A DNA stretch of 64,000 nt from Bacillus spizizenii TU-B-10 (GCF_000227465.1 NC_016047.1:883001-947000); one strand, 5' to 3'. Shown: positions 1 to 9,407, counted from the stretch's first letter. Notes: generated from the sequence alone by a model not told the origin. Program-made: numbers and translations.

Positions 1-113
1 CGCTCCCGGGCTTGATCCCATTTTACGGCCCATGTTTATTTGGGCTAGTGTCGATGTTTTTTGCTCTCAGAGGATTTCAAAAGACGGAGGCCCAGCACTA
101 CCAAGCCGGGTAA
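1..113 (+). CDS. yesV: YesV, DUF624 membrane protein (3' end only)
   Basis: The open frame enters from the left edge (codons start at base 3) and ends at TAA 111-113, giving about 36 C-terminal residues: a hydrophobic stretch (LPGLIPFYGPCLFGLVSMFF) and then a short polar tail ending in HYQAG. A last transmembrane helix with a cytoplasmic tail fits the DUF624 (YesL/YesV) family of small integral membrane proteins found in rhamnogalacturonan clusters. The assignment rests mainly on position directly upstream of yesW. The family's exact role is unknown; it often accompanies sugar ABC transporters. Confidence 0.7.
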   Translation, partial: LPGLIPFYGPCLFGLVSMFFALRGFQKTEAQHYQAG

Positions 114-131
114 CAAAAAAATGACAATCGC

Positions 132-174
132 GCAAAAAAGTGCAGTGTCCGAAAAAGGCAGATGCAAAAAAGTG
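132..174 (+). promoter_or_regulatory. 11-bp direct repeats upstream of yesW, possible activator site
   Basis: GCAAAAAAGTG occurs at 132-142 and 164-174. The copies are 32 bp apart (about three helical turns), and the second ends 3 bp before a candidate -35. That geometry is typical of AraC-type activators. The pathway regulator RhgR (YesS) is of this type, so it is a reasonable but unproven ligand. Confidence 0.35.
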
Positions 175-177
175 TAA

Positions 178-206
178 TTGAAGACAGCTCACAAAGCGCA
201 TAAAAT
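178..206 (+). promoter_or_regulatory. candidate sigma-A promoter of yesW
   Basis: TTGAAG (178-183) and TAAAAT (201-206) are separated by 17 bp. The weak -35 next to direct repeats suggests an activator-dependent promoter. Confidence 0.45.
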
Positions 207-214
207 CCAATTTA

Positions 215-228
215 AGTAAGCGCTTACA
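215..228 (+). promoter_or_regulatory. cre site (CcpA) before yesW
   Basis: AGTAAGCGCTTACA matches the cre consensus TGWAARCGYTWNCW at all but the first base and contains a perfect 12-bp palindrome (216-227). It lies just downstream of the candidate -10, so CcpA would block initiation or early elongation when glucose is present. Confidence 0.75.
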
Positions 229-251
229 GAAAAATGAGAAGGAGCTGTCTG

Positions 252-2096
252 ATGATTAAACGAAGGAAACGCATATTTACCGCTGTTACGTTGCTGGTCT
301 TGTTGGTGATGGGAGCCTCTGTATGTCCTGTGAAAGCAGAAGGAGCAGCGCGGCAGATGGAAGCGCTGAACCGGGGGCTTGTGGCGGTCAAGACGGACGG
401 CGGCATTTTTGTCAGCTGGCGGTTTCTTGGCACTGAAAACGCATCTGTTTCGTTCAATGTGTACAGAGACGGACAAAAGCTGAATGCTGCGCCTGTCAAA
501 ACCACGAACTATGTGGATAAAAACGGATCGGCGGGCTCAACGTATACGGTTCGGGCTGTCGTAAACGGTACCGAACAGGCGGCTTCTGAAAAAGCCTCCG
601 TATGGGCGCAGCCGTATCATTCCGTCCCGCTGGATAAACCGGCTGGCGGCACGACGCCAAAGGGTGAAGCTTACACCTACAGCGCCAATGACGCAAGTGT
701 TGGCGATGTGGATGGTGACGGGCAATACGAGCTGATCCTGAAATGGGACCCGTCTAATTCAAAGGACAACTCACAGGATGGCTATACGGGTGACGTACTG
801 ATTGACGCCTATAAACTTGACGGAACGAAGCTATGGCGGATCAATCTCGGCAAAAACATCAGAGCGGGAGCGCACTACACCCAGTTTATGGTGTATGACC
901 TTGATGGTGACGGAAAAGCGGAAGTGGCGATGAAAACGGCAGACGGGACAAAAGACGGCACGGGCAAAGTGATTGGAAATGCCACTGCTGATTACAGAAA
1001 TGAACAGGGGCGTGTGCTTTCAGGGCCGGAATACCTTACTGTGTTTCAAGGTGCAACCGGGAAAGAGCTTGTCACAACAAACTTTGAACCGGCCCGCGGC
1101 AATGTGTCAGATTGGGGAGACAGCTACGGCAACCGGGTTGACCGTTTTCTCGCCGGCATTGCCTACCTCGACGGACAGCGGCCGAGCCTGATCATGACCA
1201 GAGGGTATTATGCCAAAACCGCGCTTGTCGCCTATAACTTCAGAGACGGAAAGCTGTCAAAGCTTTGGACGTTCGATTCTTCGAAGTCTGGAAATGAGGC
1301 GTTTGCCGGACAGGGGAATCACAGCCTGAGCATCGCTGATGTTGACGGGGACGGAAAGGATGAGATCATTTTCGGCTCAATGGCTGTTGATCATGATGGA
1401 AAAGGCATGTATTCAACTGGCTTAGGCCACGGGGATGCCCTCCATACCGGGGATCTTGATCCGAGCCGGCCGGGTCTTGAGGTGTTTCAAGTTCATGAGG
1501 ACAAAAATGCAAAATACGGCTTATCCTTCCGTGATGCGGCAACCGGAAAAATCCTTTGGGGCGTTCATGCAGGCAAGGATGTAGGCCGGGGGATGGCTGC
1601 TGATATTGACCCGCGTTATCCGGGACAGGAAGTGTGGGCAAACGGTTCTCTTTACACAGCGAAAGGCGTCAAAATCGGAAGCAGTGTTCCGTCATCGACC
1701 AACTTCGGCATCTGGTGGGACGGCGACTTACTGCGGGAACAGCTGGACAGCAACCGAATCGATAAGTGGGATTATCAAAACGGTGTATCGAAAAATATGC
1801 TGACTGCATCAGGCGCGGCCGCCAACAACGGCACAAAGGCAACGCCGGCACTTCAGGCTGATCTGCTTGGGGACTGGCGTGAGGAAGTCGTGTGGAGAAC
1901 AGAGGACAGCAGTGCGCTCCGCATTTACACGACAACCATTCCGACTGAGCATAGGCTGTACACGCTGATGCACGATCCTGTGTACCGGCTTGGCATCGCC
2001 TGGCAAAATGTCGCGTATAACCAGCCGCCGCACACAAGCTTCTTTTTAGGAGAGGGCATGGCGGAACAGCCAAAACCGAATATGTATACACCTTAA
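252..2096 (+). CDS. yesW: YesW (RhgW), secreted rhamnogalacturonan endolyase, PL11
   Basis: This polysaccharide lyase family 11 enzyme cleaves the rhamnose-galacturonic acid backbone of rhamnogalacturonan I internally by beta-elimination, outside the cell. The protein begins with a positively charged, hydrophobic signal peptide (about residues 1-29). The mature part carries several Ca2+-binding DVDGDG/DLDGDG motifs of the PL11 beta-propeller. I chose ATG 252 because AAGGAG at 238-243 sits 8 bases upstream; ATG 234, six codons earlier, has no comparable site but is the start used in some annotations (620 aa). It is followed by its paralogue yesX, which lacks a signal peptide. Confidence 0.95.
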   Translation: MIKRRKRIFTAVTLLVLLVMGASVCPVKAEGAARQMEALNRGLVAVKTDGGIFVSWRFLGTENASVSFNVYRDGQKLNAAPVKTTNYVDKNGSAGSTYTVRAVVNGTEQAASEKASVWAQPYHSVPLDKPAGGTTPKGEAYTYSANDASVGDVDGDGQYELILKWDPSNSKDNSQDGYTGDVLIDAYKLDGTKLWRINLGKNIRAGAHYTQFMVYDLDGDGKAEVAMKTADGTKDGTGKVIGNATADYRNEQGRVLSGPEYLTVFQGATGKELVTTNFEPARGNVSDWGDSYGNRVDRFLAGIAYLDGQRPSLIMTRGYYAKTALVAYNFRDGKLSKLWTFDSSKSGNEAFAGQGNHSLSIADVDGDGKDEIIFGSMAVDHDGKGMYSTGLGHGDALHTGDLDPSRPGLEVFQVHEDKNAKYGLSFRDAATGKILWGVHAGKDVGRGMAADIDPRYPGQEVWANGSLYTAKGVKIGSSVPSSTNFGIWWDGDLLREQLDSNRIDKWDYQNGVSKNMLTASGAAANNGTKATPALQADLLGDWREEVVWRTEDSSALRIYTTTIPTEHRLYTLMHDPVYRLGIAWQNVAYNQPPHTSFFLGEGMAEQPKPNMYTP

Positions 2097-2099
2097 TAG

Positions 2100-2135
2100 A
2101 AAGGGGGAAGGAACGGGCTGCACGCAGCCCGTTCC
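2100..2135 (+). promoter_or_regulatory. Shine-Dalgarno sequence plus hairpin before yesX
   Basis: AAAGGGGG (2100-2107) is the only good ribosome site before yesX but lies 35 bases from ATG 2143. Between them GGAACGGGCTGC (2110-2121) and GCAGCCCGTTCC (2124-2135) form a 12-bp stem. Folding it would bring the site to about 9 bases from the start codon. There is no T-tract, so it is not a canonical terminator. Confidence 0.5.
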
Positions 2136-2142
2136 CATTAAA

Positions 2143-3981
2143 ATGAAGCCAAAAAAGAGGCAGATGGAATACTTGACCAGAGGCTTAATTGCGGTCAAGA
2201 CGGAGCAGGGCGTGTTTGTCAGCTGGCGTTTTCTCGGAACGGATCATGAGACGACGGCTTTTCACCTTTATCGGGATGGAAGGCGGATCACCCGCGAGCC
2301 TATCGCGGACAGCACCAATTTTCTCGATCAAAACGGAACGGCGGACTCTGTTTACCAGGTGGCGGCCGTCAATAAGGGACGGGAAGAAAAGCTGTCCAAA
2401 GAAGCTCCCGTCTGGCGGGAAAATGCCCTAGAGGTTCCGCTTAACAAACCGGAGGGCGGTATCACGCCGGACGGAAAGCCGTACACCTACAGCGCCAATG
2501 ATGCCAGTGTCGGGGATGTGGATGGGGATGGGGAATATGAAATCATCCTGAAGTGGGACCCGTCCAATTCAAAAGACAACGCCCATGACGGATATACCGG
2601 GGAGGTTCTCATAGATGCCTATAAACTGGACGGCACCTTTTTGTGGCGCATCAACCTCGGCAAAAACATCAGAGCAGGCGCGCATTATACCCAGTTTATG
2701 GTCTATGACCTGGATGGTGACGGAAAAGCAGAAATCGCCATGAAAACAGCCGACGGCACAACAGACGGGAAAGGACACATCATTGGCGATGAGCATGCCG
2801 ATTTTAGGAACGAACAGGGCAGAATCCTGTCCGGTCCAGAATATTTGACTGTGTTTAAAGGAGAAACTGGTGAAGCGCTCACGACCGTGGAATATGAACC
2901 GCCCCGCGGCAAGCTGGAAGATTGGGGAGATGGCTACGGAAACCGCATGGACCGTTTTCTCGCCGGGATCGCTTATTTGGATGGGGAGCGGCCGAGCCTC
3001 GTGATGGCGCGGGGCTACTATACGAGAGCTGTACTCGTGGCATACGATTTCAGAAACGGAAGGCTCAAAAAACGCTGGACATTTGATTCCAATCAGCCGG
3101 GCCATGAAGCGTATGCAGGGCAGGGCAACCACAGCTTGAGTGTGGCAGATGTTGACGGAGACGGGAAGGATGAAATCATTTACGGCGCCATGGCGGTTGA
3201 TCATGACGGCACAGGCTTGTACACAACGGGGCTCGGACACGGCGACGCGATGCATGTAGGGGATCTGGATCCGTCCCGAAAAGGGCTTGAAGTGTTTCAG
3301 GTGCATGAGGATGCCTCGAAGCCGTACGGACTGTCGCTGCGTGATGCCGGAACCGGCGAGATTTTGTGGGGCGTTCATGCCGGAACTGACGTCGGCAGGG
3401 GCATGGCGGCTCATATAGACCCAAACTACAAAGGATCGCTCGTCTGGGGAATCGATCCGCCGGGCAATGACGGAATGTCATACGGCCTTTTTACCAGTAA
3501 AGGAGAAAAAATCAGTGACAAAGCGCCCATCTCAGCCAATTTCGCCATCTGGTGGGACGGCGACTTGGTCAGGGAGCTGCTTGATCATGACTGGGACGGA
3601 ACGGCCGGCCGGCCGAAGATTGAAAAGTGGGATGCTGAAAACCGCTGTCTGAAGACGATTTTTCAGCCGGACGGCGTGCTGTCCAACAACGGCACAAAAG
3701 GAAATCCTGTTCTTCAGGCCAACCTGTTCGGGGACTGGCGGGAAGAAGTGATATGGAGAACGGAAGACAGCAGCGCGCTCCGCATCTATACAACGACACA
3801 TCTCACCCGCCATCGCTTTTACACGCTTATGCACGATCCGGTTTACAGGCTCGGCATCGCCTGGCAGAACACCGCCTACAACCAGCCGCCGCACACGGGC
3901 TTTTACCTCGGAACGGGAATGAAAAAACCACCGAAGCCCGCCCTGTACATAGCGGGCAGCAAAGCGGAGGCGCCGCTATAG
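2143..3981 (+). CDS. yesX: YesX (RhgX), rhamnogalacturonan exolyase, PL11
   Basis: This is an intracellular PL11 lyase that releases unsaturated disaccharides from the ends of imported rhamnogalacturonan oligomers. It aligns with YesW along its length, including the Ca2+-binding DVDGDGEYE, DLDGDGKAE and DVDGDGKDE motifs. It starts directly at the mature region, without a signal peptide. A loop beginning PPGNDGMSYG at residue 439, absent from YesW, matches the insertion reported to block the active-site cleft and give exo activity. The protein is 612 aa, normal for the family. It appears to be the product of a tandem duplication with yesW. Confidence 0.95.
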   Translation: MKPKKRQMEYLTRGLIAVKTEQGVFVSWRFLGTDHETTAFHLYRDGRRITREPIADSTNFLDQNGTADSVYQVAAVNKGREEKLSKEAPVWRENALEVPLNKPEGGITPDGKPYTYSANDASVGDVDGDGEYEIILKWDPSNSKDNAHDGYTGEVLIDAYKLDGTFLWRINLGKNIRAGAHYTQFMVYDLDGDGKAEIAMKTADGTTDGKGHIIGDEHADFRNEQGRILSGPEYLTVFKGETGEALTTVEYEPPRGKLEDWGDGYGNRMDRFLAGIAYLDGERPSLVMARGYYTRAVLVAYDFRNGRLKKRWTFDSNQPGHEAYAGQGNHSLSVADVDGDGKDEIIYGAMAVDHDGTGLYTTGLGHGDAMHVGDLDPSRKGLEVFQVHEDASKPYGLSLRDAGTGEILWGVHAGTDVGRGMAAHIDPNYKGSLVWGIDPPGNDGMSYGLFTSKGEKISDKAPISANFAIWWDGDLVRELLDHDWDGTAGRPKIEKWDAENRCLKTIFQPDGVLSNNGTKGNPVLQANLFGDWREEVIWRTEDSSALRIYTTTHLTRHRFYTLMHDPVYRLGIAWQNTAYNQPPHTGFYLGTGMKKPPKPALYIAGSKAEAPL

Positions 3982-4022
3982 GAGGAACTACGAAGCAAAG
4001 GCCGAACAGTACGACAAGATGA

Positions 4023-4109
4023 CTTATCAAAGGGCAGGACGACCAATGTTCAGGCGCTGAACTCACCGGTTTTTCAAGGGAAGAGCTGTCCATGATTGAT
4101 GCCATATGA
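4023..4109 (+). other. possible coding remnant between yesX and yesY
   Basis: An open frame of 28 codons after a TGA ends at TGA 4107-4109 and reads like real protein (its end is SREELSMIDAI), but it has no start codon. The sequence before it (3982-4022) reads as coding in another frame. This may be the decayed tail of a lost gene in the operon. It could equally be chance in GC-richer DNA. Confidence 0.25.
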
Positions 4110-4135
4110 AACGAAAAAACGAGGGGGAATGAGAA

Positions 4136-4789
4136 ATGGCAAATCACATTTATCTTGCTGGCGATTCGACTGTTCAAACGTATGGAGACAGCACAAATCA
4201 AGGGGGCTGGGGGCAGTTTCTCGGCTCGCATCTGCCGGAGCATATCCAGGTGATCAACAGAGCAATCGGGGGAAGAAGCTCGAAAACATTTGTGGAAGAG
4301 GGCAGGCTTCAGGCGATTCTTGATGTGATTGAGCCGGGTGACTGGCTGTTTGTGCAGATGGGCCATAATGACGCATCGAAAAATAAGCCGGAGCGCTACA
4401 CCGAGCCCTATACCACCTATAAACAATATTTAAAGCAATATATCGCAGGCGCGCGGGAAAAAGGTGCCCATCCGCTTCTCATTACCCCTGTAGCCCGCTT
4501 TCATTATGAAAACGGCGTGTTTTTGAACGACTTTCCTGATTATTGCATTGCCATGAAGCAGACGGCTGCTGAGGAGAATGTCCAGCTCATTGATCTGATG
4601 GAGAAAAGCCTTGCTTTCTTTACCGAGAAGGGCGAGGAAAAAGTGTACACCTATTTTATGGTGTCAGAAGGAATGAACGATTACACGCACTTTACAAAAA
4701 AAGGCGCAAATGAAATGGCGAAACTTGTGGCAAAAGGCATAAAGGAGCTCGGCCTGCCATTGACAGAATCGATCATCAAAGAAGGGTGA
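4136..4789 (+). CDS. yesY: YesY, rhamnogalacturonan acetylesterase (SGNH/GDSL hydrolase)
   Basis: This 217-aa cytoplasmic esterase removes acetyl groups from rhamnogalacturonan fragments so that the lyases and glycosidases can act. SGNH blocks are visible: block I GDST (nucleophile Ser11), the Gly of block II in GGRSS, the Asn of block III in MGHNDAS, and the Asp/His of block V in DYTHF. There is no signal peptide. The ribosome site GAGGGGG precedes the ATG. It is a paralogue of YesT upstream in the same cluster, and its stop is only 5 bases before the chosen yesZ start. Confidence 0.92.
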   Translation: MANHIYLAGDSTVQTYGDSTNQGGWGQFLGSHLPEHIQVINRAIGGRSSKTFVEEGRLQAILDVIEPGDWLFVQMGHNDASKNKPERYTEPYTTYKQYLKQYIAGAREKGAHPLLITPVARFHYENGVFLNDFPDYCIAMKQTAAEENVQLIDLMEKSLAFFTEKGEEKVYTYFMVSEGMNDYTHFTKKGANEMAKLVAKGIKELGLPLTESIIKEG

Positions 4790-4794
4790 AAAAT

Positions 4795-6789
4795 GTGAGG
4801 AGAAAACTGTATCACGGTGCTTGCTATTATCCAGAACTATGGGATGAAGAGACGATTCAGCAGGACATTGACATCATGCGTGAAGTTGGCGTTAATGTTG
4901 TGCGGATCGGCGAATTTGCCTGGTCTGTCATGGAACCGGAAGAAGGAAAAATTGACGTCAGTTTTTTCAAAGAGATCATCACCCGGCTGTATGATAACGG
5001 CATCGAAACGATCATGTGCACGCCGACGCCTACACCGCCGATTTGGCTGTCGCACGGCCGGCCGGAGCGTATGCATGTTAACGAAAAAAGAGAGGTCATG
5101 GGGCATGGCTCCCGTCAGCATGCTTGTACGAACAACCCGTATTTCCGAAAAAAAGCCGCCATCATCACCACAAGCATCGCCAAGGAGCTTGGCCAGCTCC
5201 GGGGACTGATCGGCTGGCAGCTCGACAATGAGTTTAAATGCCATGTTGCAGAATGCATGTGTGAGACTTGCTTGCACTTATGGCATGACTGGCTCAGAAA
5301 CCGCTATGGCGTGATTGAGCGGTTAAACGAGGCATGGGGAACCAATGTGTGGAGCGAAACCTACCAGACGTTTGAGCAAGTGCCGCAGCCGGGGCCAGCC
5401 CCGTTTCTGCATCACGCCTCTCTAAGCACAATGTATCAGCTGTTTTCAATGGAGATGATCGCTTCATTTGCGGATGAACAGGCCAAAATCATCCGCTGCT
5501 ATTCGGATGCGCCGATCACGCATAACGGCTCTGTCATGTTCAGCGTGGACAATGAGCGGATGTTTCGGAATCTCGATTTTGCCTCCTATGATACGTACGC
5601 TTCGCAGGAAAACGCTTCTGCTTTTTTATTGAACTGTGATTTGTGGAGGAACTTGAAACAAGGGTGCCCGTTTTGGATTTTGGAAACGAGTCCGTCGTAT
5701 GCCGCCTCGCTCGAAAGCTCCGCGTTTCCGCATGCCGATGGGTATTTACAGGCCGAAGCAGTATCTTCCTACGCCTTAGGAAGCGGGGGTTTTTGCTATT
5801 GGCTGTGGCGCCAGCAGCGTTCGGGCAGCGAGATTTCACACGGTTCGGTTCTCAGTGCCTGGGGCGAGCCGACCGTGGGCTACCAGAACGTGCTGGCAGT
5901 CGAGCGGGCAAGAAAGGACATCGAACAGGTGATTTTATCGACTGTGCCCGTTCAAGCCGAGGCAGCGATGACGTACTCCGACAGAGCAAAAGCATTTATC
6001 AAAACGGAGCCTCACCGGGGACTCCAGCACCGTACGCTTGTGACCCATTTTTATGAGCGTATTCTTAACACGGGGATACACCGTGACCTCATTCCGGAAG
6101 GCGTTCCACTGGACGGCTACCGCTTGCTGTTTACGCCATTTGTGCCGTATCTGTCTTCGGATTTTATCCAAAAAGCTTCGGCATTCGCTGAAGCTGGAGG
6201 CATCTGGATTGTTGGACCGCTGACAGGGGGACGCTCAAGCGAGCATACAATTCATACCGATTGCGGGCTTGGCGAACTTGAGAAAACAGCCGGGATCAAA
6301 ACGCTGTTTACCTTTCCAATGAACGAGGTTGCGAATACAGGAAAAGCGTTTGGCATCACGGCGCCACTGGGGCTGTGGAGCGCGGTGTTTGATACAGAGA
6401 ACGGAAACACCCTAGGCACGGTTGAGTCAGGACCGGCAGCAGGCCATGCTTTTCTGACAGAACGGAAGCACGGCAAGGGAAAAATCGTCATGCTCGGCTC
6501 GCTTCCATCCGGGAAAAAAGGGGATGCGATGCTGGAAGCGCTCGTCAGGCATTATGCCGCTGAAGCAGCCATTTCCGTTCGGTCGGATGTGACACCCGGC
6601 ACGATCGTTGCCCCTCGCAAAGGCGATAACGGCCTTGTGTGGGTCATCGTGAATATGGATGGAAAAGGCGGAAGCGTAACATTGCCGGAAGCGGGAACGG
6701 ATTTGTTGACGAACCGTTCGGAAAAAGCGGGGAGGCTGGCGGTCGGACCGCATGAATACCGTGTGATTCAGTTTGACAATCACAGCTGA
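4795..6789 (+). CDS. yesZ: YesZ (RhgZ), beta-galactosidase, GH42
   Basis: This GH42 glycosidase removes galactose from rhamnogalacturonan I side-chain fragments in the cytoplasm. The N-terminal TIM barrel has the GEFAWS motif, the acid/base Glu in WQLDNEF, the nucleophile Glu in ILETSPS, and a Cys cluster (CHVAECMCETC) typical of zinc-binding GH42 enzymes. A trimerisation domain and a small C-terminal beta domain follow. I chose GTG 4795 (664 aa) because GAAGGG at 4781-4786 is well spaced from it; an in-frame GTG at 4786 overlaps that site. Confidence 0.93.
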   Translation: MRRKLYHGACYYPELWDEETIQQDIDIMREVGVNVVRIGEFAWSVMEPEEGKIDVSFFKEIITRLYDNGIETIMCTPTPTPPIWLSHGRPERMHVNEKREVMGHGSRQHACTNNPYFRKKAAIITTSIAKELGQLRGLIGWQLDNEFKCHVAECMCETCLHLWHDWLRNRYGVIERLNEAWGTNVWSETYQTFEQVPQPGPAPFLHHASLSTMYQLFSMEMIASFADEQAKIIRCYSDAPITHNGSVMFSVDNERMFRNLDFASYDTYASQENASAFLLNCDLWRNLKQGCPFWILETSPSYAASLESSAFPHADGYLQAEAVSSYALGSGGFCYWLWRQQRSGSEISHGSVLSAWGEPTVGYQNVLAVERARKDIEQVILSTVPVQAEAAMTYSDRAKAFIKTEPHRGLQHRTLVTHFYERILNTGIHRDLIPEGVPLDGYRLLFTPFVPYLSSDFIQKASAFAEAGGIWIVGPLTGGRSSEHTIHTDCGLGELEKTAGIKTLFTFPMNEVANTGKAFGITAPLGLWSAVFDTENGNTLGTVESGPAAGHAFLTERKHGKGKIVMLGSLPSGKKGDAMLEALVRHYAAEAAISVRSDVTPGTIVAPRKGDNGLVWVIVNMDGKGGSVTLPEAGTDLLTNRSEKAGRLAVGPHEYRVIQFDNHS

Positions 6790-6814
6790 TTCTTTGCATC
6801 GAATCAGCTTTTTT
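6785..6814 (+). terminator. intrinsic terminator after yesZ
   Basis: GCTGATTC (6785-6792) pairs with GAATCAGC (6801-6808), followed by six T. The stem overlaps the yesZ stop codon, and yetA starts only 20 bases further on, so it probably acts as a partial terminator. Confidence 0.85.
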
Positions 6815-6833
6815 CTATGGAGGGAGAGAACTG

Positions 6834-9407
6834 ATGAAAAAGATGAAATGGTTATCAGAACAGCCAAAGGTGACAAGCGGTGTGACGTGGGGCGTGCCAT
6901 GGAAAAAAGGAGAATTGAAAAAGGGTGACCGGCTGGCGCTTGTGAATGAAAACGCGGAAAGCCAATTTGTGCAAAACGAACCGTCGGCCTATTGGCCGGA
7001 CGGGAGCATCAAGTGGACGAAGCACGCGGCAGTGTTCAGCGGACAGGACCATCGAAGCTTTGCAGTGCAAAAAGGAGAAGCTCCCAAGCCAGGTGAAACG
7101 CTCAGCATCAAAGAGTCAAAGCATGACATCCAAGTGAATACAGGAACGCTCGTCTGTGCCATCCATAAAACAGGCTCCGATCTTATTCAATCATTGCAGA
7201 TTAACGGAAAGCCGATCGCCGCAGGCGGGAGGCTCGTTGCCATAAGAGAAACGAGAAAAGAGACGGCGGCGGAAACGGTTCTTTTTCGTGAAACGTCTGT
7301 CAGCCTCATCAAACGTGCGGCGCTTGAGATGCAAGGACCTGTCAAAACAGTGATCAAAATAGAGGGCGTGCATATCCTCAAAAAAACAAATGAAGAATGG
7401 CTGCCGTTTGTGGTCAGATTGATATTTTATGCCGGGCTGTCTGAAATCGGCATCGTACATACGCAGCTGATTGACAGGAATGGTAAACAAGAATTCATTA
7501 AGGGGCTCGGTATCGAATTTGACCTTTTTTTGGAAGGGGAGCCGTACAACCGCCATTTCCGTTTTGCGGGAGAGAAAGGGATGTACAAAGAACCCGCCCA
7601 GCTGTTTGGCACACGTAAATTCAATGAACGGTATCCTCTTTATCAAAAACAAATCAATGGTGAAACGCTGTTTCCAAGTGAAGAGCACAAGGAATGGTTT
7701 GCGCACGGCACACAGAACGCGGTTTGGAATGATGTCAAGCTCGTGCAGGATTCTAGTGATCATTACAGCCTGTCAAAACGGACCGGAAAAGATTATGCGT
7801 GGGTAGGCATGCTGCATGGCAGCCGGGCGAAGGGGCTTTGCTATTCGGGCGGCGAAAATGGCGGCATAGCCCTCGGTCTGCGGTACTTTTTTGAGAAATA
7901 CCCGTCAGCACTGGAAATCACAGGCCTTGCCGGCAGCCACCCAAAAATGACCGTCTGGTTTTGGCCTCCGGATGGAGGGGCGATGGATTTGCGGCATTAT
8001 ACAGGAAACACCCATGTGGCCAGCGCGTATGAGGGCTTTGATGAAATGCGTTCTGATCCGACCGGCATTGCCAACACAAATGAAATCAGCCTGTCGTGCT
8101 TTTCGCATATGCCATCTGATGATGTCCTTCATACGCTCGCTGACAAATGGCAGGCGCCGCCGCTGCTTGTTTGTGAGCCGGACGTCTATTACGAATCAAA
8201 GGCGCTCGGGGTTTGGAGTGTCATTGACACATCTCATCCGCTCAAAAAAGAGCTGGAAGAACAGCTCGACGCCGCATTTCTATTTTACAAAAAGGAAGTA
8301 GAGCAGCGCAGATGGTACGGGTTTTGGCATTATGGCGATGTCATGCATACGTATGACCCGATCCGGCATATGTGGCGGTATGATCTCGGCGGGTATGCAT
8401 GGCAAAATAATGAGCTCGTTCCGACCTTATGGCTGTGGCAGGCGTTTTTCCGCTCTGGCAGAGAGGATATCTTCCGTATGGCAGAAGCCATGACCCGCCA
8501 CACGAGCGAAACGGACAGCTTTCACCTCGGGGAATACGCAGGGCTTGGCTCACGGCATAATGTTGTTCATTGGGGATGCGGCTGCAAGGAAGCGAGGATC
8601 AGCATGGCCGGGCTTTATAAATTCTATTATTATCTGACGGGAGATGAGCGGACGGGAGATCTTTTGACAGAAGTGAAGGACGCCGATTACGCTCTCATCA
8701 AAACCGATCCGATGCGCGCTTTTTATGAGAAAGGCGAGCACCCGACCCACGCCAGAACGGGACCGGACTGGGCGGCGTTTTGCTCGAACTGGCTGGCGGA
8801 ATGGGAGCGGACCGAAAATCCGGCATATCTCAAAAAAATCGAAACGGGCATCAGCTGTCTGAAGCAGCTGCCGCTCCGCTTATTATCCGGTCCGACATTT
8901 GAATATGACCCGGAGACCTCGATGCTTCATCACATGGGAGATGGCATAGCGGGCGGATATCATATGATCATTGCCTTCGGCGCGCCGCAAGTGTGGATGG
9001 AGCTGGCTGAGCTTCTTGATGACCGGGAATGGGAGGAAATGCTAAGTGAATTCGGCGAATTTTACACACTCAGTGATGAAGAAAAACGGAAAAAAAGCGG
9101 AGGCGCTCTTCATGACAGGCATTTTCACTGGCCGATGTTTGCCGCTGCCATGGCCGCCTACGCCGCAAGAAAAAAACAAGACCAGAAGCTCGCCGCCAAA
9201 GCGTGGAATCTTTTGCTCGACGATAAGCTGAGCCATACGCCGCTACCGATCAAACCAGAGCGCATTGAGACATGGACGCAGCTGGAGGAGCTCCCGTGGG
9301 TGACAACGAACACCGTCTCTCAATGGTGTTTGAACGTCATAGCAGCGCTGGAACTGATTGGAGATTCCCTTCCGGCAAAAAAAGATACATCCGGCAAAAA
9401 AGGATAA
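6834..9407 (+). CDS. yetA: YetA, large protein of the rhamnogalacturonan cluster (YetA family)
   Basis: This 857-aa cytoplasmic protein has no signal peptide and a good ribosome site (GGAGGGAG before ATG). The N-terminal 400 residues look beta-rich. The C-terminal half has many Trp, His and aromatic residues in helical patterns (such as WYGFWHYGDVMHTYD and HNVVHWGCGCKEA), resembling alpha/alpha-barrel polysaccharide lyases or hydrolases. Homologues are sometimes labelled exo-rhamnogalacturonan lyase family, but I know of no assigned reaction. Its place between yesZ and lplA supports a role in pectin oligomer breakdown. Confidence 0.8.
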   Translation: MKKMKWLSEQPKVTSGVTWGVPWKKGELKKGDRLALVNENAESQFVQNEPSAYWPDGSIKWTKHAAVFSGQDHRSFAVQKGEAPKPGETLSIKESKHDIQVNTGTLVCAIHKTGSDLIQSLQINGKPIAAGGRLVAIRETRKETAAETVLFRETSVSLIKRAALEMQGPVKTVIKIEGVHILKKTNEEWLPFVVRLIFYAGLSEIGIVHTQLIDRNGKQEFIKGLGIEFDLFLEGEPYNRHFRFAGEKGMYKEPAQLFGTRKFNERYPLYQKQINGETLFPSEEHKEWFAHGTQNAVWNDVKLVQDSSDHYSLSKRTGKDYAWVGMLHGSRAKGLCYSGGENGGIALGLRYFFEKYPSALEITGLAGSHPKMTVWFWPPDGGAMDLRHYTGNTHVASAYEGFDEMRSDPTGIANTNEISLSCFSHMPSDDVLHTLADKWQAPPLLVCEPDVYYESKALGVWSVIDTSHPLKKELEEQLDAAFLFYKKEVEQRRWYGFWHYGDVMHTYDPIRHMWRYDLGGYAWQNNELVPTLWLWQAFFRSGREDIFRMAEAMTRHTSETDSFHLGEYAGLGSRHNVVHWGCGCKEARISMAGLYKFYYYLTGDERTGDLLTEVKDADYALIKTDPMRAFYEKGEHPTHARTGPDWAAFCSNWLAEWERTENPAYLKKIETGISCLKQLPLRLLSGPTFEYDPETSMLHHMGDGIAGGYHMIIAFGAPQVWMELAELLDDREWEEMLSEFGEFYTLSDEEKRKKSGGALHDRHFHWPMFAAAMAAYAARKKQDQKLAAKAWNLLLDDKLSHTPLPIKPERIETWTQLEELPWVTTNTVSQWCLNVIAALELIGDSLPAKKDTSGKKG

